A DNA stretch of 64,000 nucleotides from Dehalococcoidia bacterium (lineage in GTDB: Bacteria > Chloroflexota > Dehalococcoidia > DSTF01 > JACRBR01). The notes under the pieces are model-generated. The model worked only from the letters and a program-made list of their open reading frames with translations, made no database searches and was not told where the DNA came from. Location of the stretch: NCBI GenBank assembly GCA_021731085.1, contig JAKFYB010000004.1:1-64000 (forward strand), given 5' to 3'. Positions 60,911 to 64,000 of this stretch are shown here, one piece after another (the stretch's first letter is position 1; each line of letters starts with the position of its first letter). Made by a program: the position numbers and the translations under genes.

Positions 60911-61951
60911 CTACCAGTCGGGGACGTTTTCGTTGGCGTCGGGGGTGTTGGTTAGGCGGCGCTGGTCCGTGCCGTCGGCGTTCATGAGATAGAGCTCGGC
61001 GTTGCCATCGCGGCGCGAGAGGAAGACGTGCGTGCGGTCGTCAGGCGAGGGATTGGTGTAGTCGTCGAAACCAGGGTCGGTTGTGAGGCGCACGTCATCG
61101 CCGATGTCGATGTGGCTGTCGAAGGGCAGCGGGCGCGCGAAGAGATCGACGTTGTCGGTTTCGCCAGGCGCGACGGATGCGTAGGTCATGATCGAACCAT
61201 CGCGCGAGAAGTGCGGGCAGACGTCGGACGAGTCGGTCTGGACGATGACGGTGATCTCGAGCGTTTCCATGTCGACGGCGAAGATATCGATGTTGTTGCG
61301 CGGTTCCTCGATGGCGGCGTAGTAGATGGCGCTGCCGTCGCGTGTCCAAGCAGGGAACTCGTTGAAACGATAGCCGGGTGTGACGCGCTGCGGGTTCGTA
61401 CCGTCGGAGTTCATGACGACAAGAAAGCTGCCTTCGTTCTCGGTGACTTCGATGTAGGCGACCTTCGTGCCGTCGGGCGACCACTTCGGCGCCCAATGCT
61501 CGGACGCGAGGTCGGTCGTCAGGCGCTGGATGTCGGTGCCGTCGCGCTTCATCGTAAAGAGATTGCGCTTGGCGAGGCCGCCGCGGTCGGAGGTGTAGAT
61601 GATGCGCTCGTAGTCGGGCGACCATGCGGGGTGCCCGCTACGCGCCCCGTCGGTCGTGAGTTGCGTGGGTACGCCGGTGCCCGCGTCGACGATCCAGACC
61701 TCGGTCGCGCCACTGGCCGTCGCTTCGTAGACGATGGGCTGTTCGGAGAGGTTGGGTTCGCCCTCGGGCTCGGACGTTGGGCTGCCGTCGCCCGCGGGAG
61801 TCGACACCGCGGTTCCATCGGCAGAGCTCGTGGCGTCGGGGTCACTGGTGTTGTCGTCGCTGCATGCTGCGACGAGCGCGACGGCCGCCACGGCGACGAA
61901 GGCGAACAGCGTGTAGCGGGCGATGACGCGGGACAGGCGGGACTGTTGCAC
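60911..61951 (-). CDS. TolB-like PD40 propeller lipoprotein
   Basis: A 346-residue lipoprotein. Lipobox ALVAACSDD, linker, then blades such as TELWIVDAGTG..LTTDGARSGHPAWSPDYERIIYTSDR, IQRLTTDLASEHWAPKWSPDGTKVAYIEVTEN, EFPAWTRDGSAIYYA, CPHFSRDGSIMTY and LYLMNADGTDQRRLTNTPDANENVPDW. GTG 61951 has GAGG 5 nt upstream. Resembles the lipoprotein at 39749. Function unknown; Ton/Tol partners are absent here. Confidence 0.9.
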   Translation of the reverse strand: MQQSRLSRVIARYTLFAFVAVAAVALVAACSDDNTSDPDATSSADGTAVSTPAGDGSPTSEPEGEPNLSEQPIVYEATASGATEVWIVDAGTGVPTQLTTDGARSGHPAWSPDYERIIYTSDRGGLAKRNLFTMKRDGTDIQRLTTDLASEHWAPKWSPDGTKVAYIEVTENEGSFLVVMNSDGTNPQRVTPGYRFNEFPAWTRDGSAIYYAAIEEPRNNIDIFAVDMETLEITVIVQTDSSDVCPHFSRDGSIMTYASVAPGETDNVDLFARPLPFDSHIDIGDDVRLTTDPGFDDYTNPSPDDRTHVFLSRRDGNAELYLMNADGTDQRRLTNTPDANENVPDW

Positions 61952-61992
61952 TTGAACCTCGATCTCACGGCACGGCTCCCGTAGCGGGAACC

Positions 61993-62061
61993 GCGCGGGC
62001 TGAAAAGCCCGCGCTACGGAACTCTGGCGGTGTGAACCCCGCGCGGGCTGAAGGCCCGCGC
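61993..62061. repeat. Two family A palindromes 48 bp apart
   Basis: GCGCGGGCT-GAAA-AGCCCGCGC (61993-62014) and GCGCGGGC-TGAAG-GCCCGCGC (62041-62061), a tandem pair between the lipoprotein and argS. Confidence 0.7.
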
Positions 62062-62076
62062 TACATCGGGCTCTCT

Positions 62077-63765
62077 CTACATCTTAACGGGTGCGCTCAT
62101 TCCCATCAGGCTGAGGGCGCGAGCGAGGGCGACTCTCGCGGCTTCGCAGAGGGCGAGGCGGGCTGCGGAGACGGACTTGTCCTCTTCATCTAGTACGCGG
62201 CACTCGGTGTAAAAGATGTGGAAGGCGTTCGCGAGTTCTTGCGCGTAATGGGGCAGGTGGTGTGGTTCGCTGCGTTCGGCCATGAGCTGGATGAGCTCCG
62301 GGAGCTGGAGCATTTTCCGGATGAGGGCCTGTTCGGCGGGGTGGGCGAGCAGCGACACGTCCGCTCCTTCGGCCGAGAAGCTGCGTTCGGCGGCGTTTGC
62401 GATGATGCCGGCGATGCGGGCGTGGGCGTACTGGACGTAGTACACGGGGTTTTCGGACGACTGCTTCTTCGCGAGTTCGAGGTCGAACTCCATCTGGCTG
62501 TCGGCGGAGCGCGAGAGGAAGAAGAAGCGCGCGGCGTCGCGGCCGACTTCGTCGACAATGTCCCGCATCAGGACGATGTTGCCGGAACGCTTCGAAAGGC
62601 GGACGACTTCCTCACCGCGGCGGAAGCTCACGAGCTGGTAGATCAGGATTTCGAGGCGCGAAGGGTCGACGCCGAGCGCCTGTACGGCGGTCTTGAGGCG
62701 CGAGACGTGGCCCTGGTGGTCGGCGCCCCAGACGTTGATCACGCGATCGAACTTGCGGGCGAGGAACTTCTCGTAATGGTAGGCGATGTCCGAAGCAAAG
62801 TACGTCTGCTTGCCCGTGCTGCGGATGACGACGTTGTCCTTGTCCTCACCCAGCTCGCTGGAGGCGAACCAGAGCGCGCCTTCCTTCTCGACGAGATAGT
62901 GCTGGTCGCGGAGCTTCTGCAGCGCCGTCTCGTACAACGACGTGCCGTCGTTGGTCTCGTACAGTGATCGTTCGCGGAACCAGGCGTCGTACTCAACGCC
63001 GAGCTTACCGATGTCGTCGCGGATCATTTCGACCATGATGTCGACGCCGCGCAGCACCATTTCGCGGGGCGGTTCTTCGATGGTGGCGTTGGCGTATGCG
63101 TCGGCCCGCTCGCGGGTGCTTTCGTCGCGGATGCGCTTCGCGACGTCGATCATGTACTCGCCGGGATAGCCGTCGGCTGGTATCTCTACGCTCTTGCCGG
63201 CGAGCTGGAGGTAGCGGGCGACGAGTGTACGACCGAAGACCTCAGTCTGCGTGCCGGCGTCGTTCACGAGATACTCGCGCTGGACGTCGTAGCCGGCGGC
63301 CTGGAGGACGGACGCGAGCACGCTGCCGATGGCGGCGCCACGACCGTTGCCTGCCGTGAGTGGGCCGGTCGGGTTGGCGCTGACGAACTCCACTTGCACG
63401 CGCTTGCCAGCACCGATCGTCAGGTTGCCGAACGCGTCACCGGACTGCTTGATGGCGGCGACCTGCTCCGCGAGCCACTTCGTGTCGAGGCGGAAGTTCA
63501 CGAAGCCGGGGGGCGCTGGCTCGGACGCGGACAACATGCCCTCGGCCGGAATGCGTTCGGCGATCGCTTTCGCGATGTCGAGCGGGTTGGCGCGTGCGGC
63601 GCGTGCGAGGCGCATCGGGAGGTTGGTGGCGTAGTCGCCGTGCTCGGGGCGCGACGGGTTCTCGACAACGATCTCGGGCACGGGAACCTGTGGAAGCGCG
63701 CCGTCGGCCATCGCGGCCTCGGCGGCATTACGGATGAGGGCTGCGAGATCGTCGCGGATGGTCAT
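62077..63765 (-). CDS. argS: Arginyl-tRNA synthetase with altered HIGH motif
   Basis: A 562-residue class I synthetase joining Arg to tRNA-Arg. N-terminal Add-1 domain (RPEHGDYATNLPMRLARA), FVSANPTGPL then TAGN (137-140) where the HIGH motif should be, DWGADHQGH-type region (NVWGADHQGHVSRLKTAV), the KMSKS-region RLSKRSGNIV and a helical anticodon domain. Everything else looks normal. ATGA overlap with the upstream DUF402 gene (63762-63765) indicates coupling. Intact and plausible as the only ArgRS. Confidence 0.95.
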   Translation of the reverse strand: MTIRDDLAALIRNAAEAAMADGALPQVPVPEIVVENPSRPEHGDYATNLPMRLARAARANPLDIAKAIAERIPAEGMLSASEPAPPGFVNFRLDTKWLAEQVAAIKQSGDAFGNLTIGAGKRVQVEFVSANPTGPLTAGNGRGAAIGSVLASVLQAAGYDVQREYLVNDAGTQTEVFGRTLVARYLQLAGKSVEIPADGYPGEYMIDVAKRIRDESTRERADAYANATIEEPPREMVLRGVDIMVEMIRDDIGKLGVEYDAWFRERSLYETNDGTSLYETALQKLRDQHYLVEKEGALWFASSELGEDKDNVVIRSTGKQTYFASDIAYHYEKFLARKFDRVINVWGADHQGHVSRLKTAVQALGVDPSRLEILIYQLVSFRRGEEVVRLSKRSGNIVLMRDIVDEVGRDAARFFFLSRSADSQMEFDLELAKKQSSENPVYYVQYAHARIAGIIANAAERSFSAEGADVSLLAHPAEQALIRKMLQLPELIQLMAERSEPHHLPHYAQELANAFHIFYTECRVLDEEDKSVSAARLALCEAARVALARALSLMGMSAPVKM

Positions 63766-64000
63766 GTGCGATCAAATGGAAACGCGCGCTGCCGGATCAA
63801 TTCAAGGACCTCATCCACGGCTTCGCGCGCATGCCTGACTACGTCCGCAGGATAGCTCATGGCTTCGCTGTGGGCGAGAAACTCATCTTCGTCGAGGACG
63901 CGCGGGCTGGCATCGGCGTACCAAGAGACATCCAGATCGAGGTCGACGTACGAGAAGGTTTCGCCATCAAACTCGACGGGGCTGGCGATGTTCACGTAGT
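63762..64000 (-). CDS. DUF402 (FAU-1/YtqA-like) protein, 5' part off the window
   Basis: At least 79 residues; the frame continues past 64000. YVNIASPVEFDGETFSYVDLDLDVSWYADASPRVLDEDEFLAH...YPADVVRHAREAVDEVLELI is the C-terminal half of DUF402, whose members include an RNA/nucleotide phosphatase and the RNase E/G-like FAU-1. An apparent GTG at 63995 lies inside the fold, so the true start is upstream. Coupled to argS by ATGA. Confidence 0.8.
   Translation of the reverse strand, partial: YVNIASPVEFDGETFSYVDLDLDVSWYADASPRVLDEDEFLAHSEAMSYPADVVRHAREAVDEVLELIRQRAFPFDRT

Noticed and set aside
1-64000. CRISPR array, insertion sequence or rRNA
   Set aside because: No regularly spaced repeats of CRISPR size, no transposase motif and no rRNA sequence were seen.

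Overview
The window is GC-rich bacterial chromosome. Gene content and style (infC-rpmI-rplT, RNase Y next to YmdB, recA-recX, many TolB-type propeller lipoproteins, dockerin-tailed secreted proteins, a Gram-positive type SOS box, terse leaderless promoters) suggest a Chloroflexota bacterium, perhaps Dehalococcoidia-like. That placement is inference; no rRNA is present.

Layout. 1-9.4 kb is a surface/secretome segment: a secreted SNase-type nuclease running off the left edge, an NHL-propeller protein and a PD40-repeat protein that share almost the same calcium-binding/dockerin-like C-terminus, a DUF3494 surface protein, and small proteins. About 9.5-22.4 kb is an integrated mobile element: a RAMA/DUF4357 zinc-finger protein and a mirrored divergent promoter pair, a small-gene operon, a ParB-methyltransferase fusion, TerL, TerS and HNH genes, a DUF5678/retropepsin pair, an iteron-like array beside a primase-helicase, an excisionase-like HTH, a tyrosine integrase, two cargo genes and a tRNA-Tyr at the right edge. 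No portal, capsid or tail genes are visible, so it is a remnant or satellite-like element.

22.5-35 kb is core and accessory chromosome: flippase-like protein, GNAT, thiolase, PAP2 membrane protein, a sensor kinase/response-regulator pair, CsbD, IspD, LysM lipoprotein, M28 peptidase. 36-48 kb is strongly housekeeping: PHP phosphoesterase, YmdB, RNase Y, RecX, SOS-controlled RecA, HAD, GNAT, glutaredoxin-like protein, and the infC-rpmI-rplT translation operon with infC probably starting at ATA. 48-64 kb carries DinB, a TIM-barrel isomerase, a nucleotidyltransferase, an SDR, two perfect parS sites, a truncated hemoglobin divergent from an HxlR regulator, a large dockerin protein, full-length MetH, two paralogous mini zinc-ribbon proteins, a TolB-like lipoprotein, ArgRS with an aberrant HIGH motif, and the end of a DUF402 protein.

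Non-coding structure is unusually rich. From 36 kb rightward the intergenic spaces hold at least two palindromic repeat families, and five loci carry degenerate tandem tracts of exactly four 7-nt units. At least eight genes have a TANNNT -10 element exactly 6 nt before the start codon, the signature of leaderless transcripts. The twin parS sites suggest the origin-proximal part of the chromosome.
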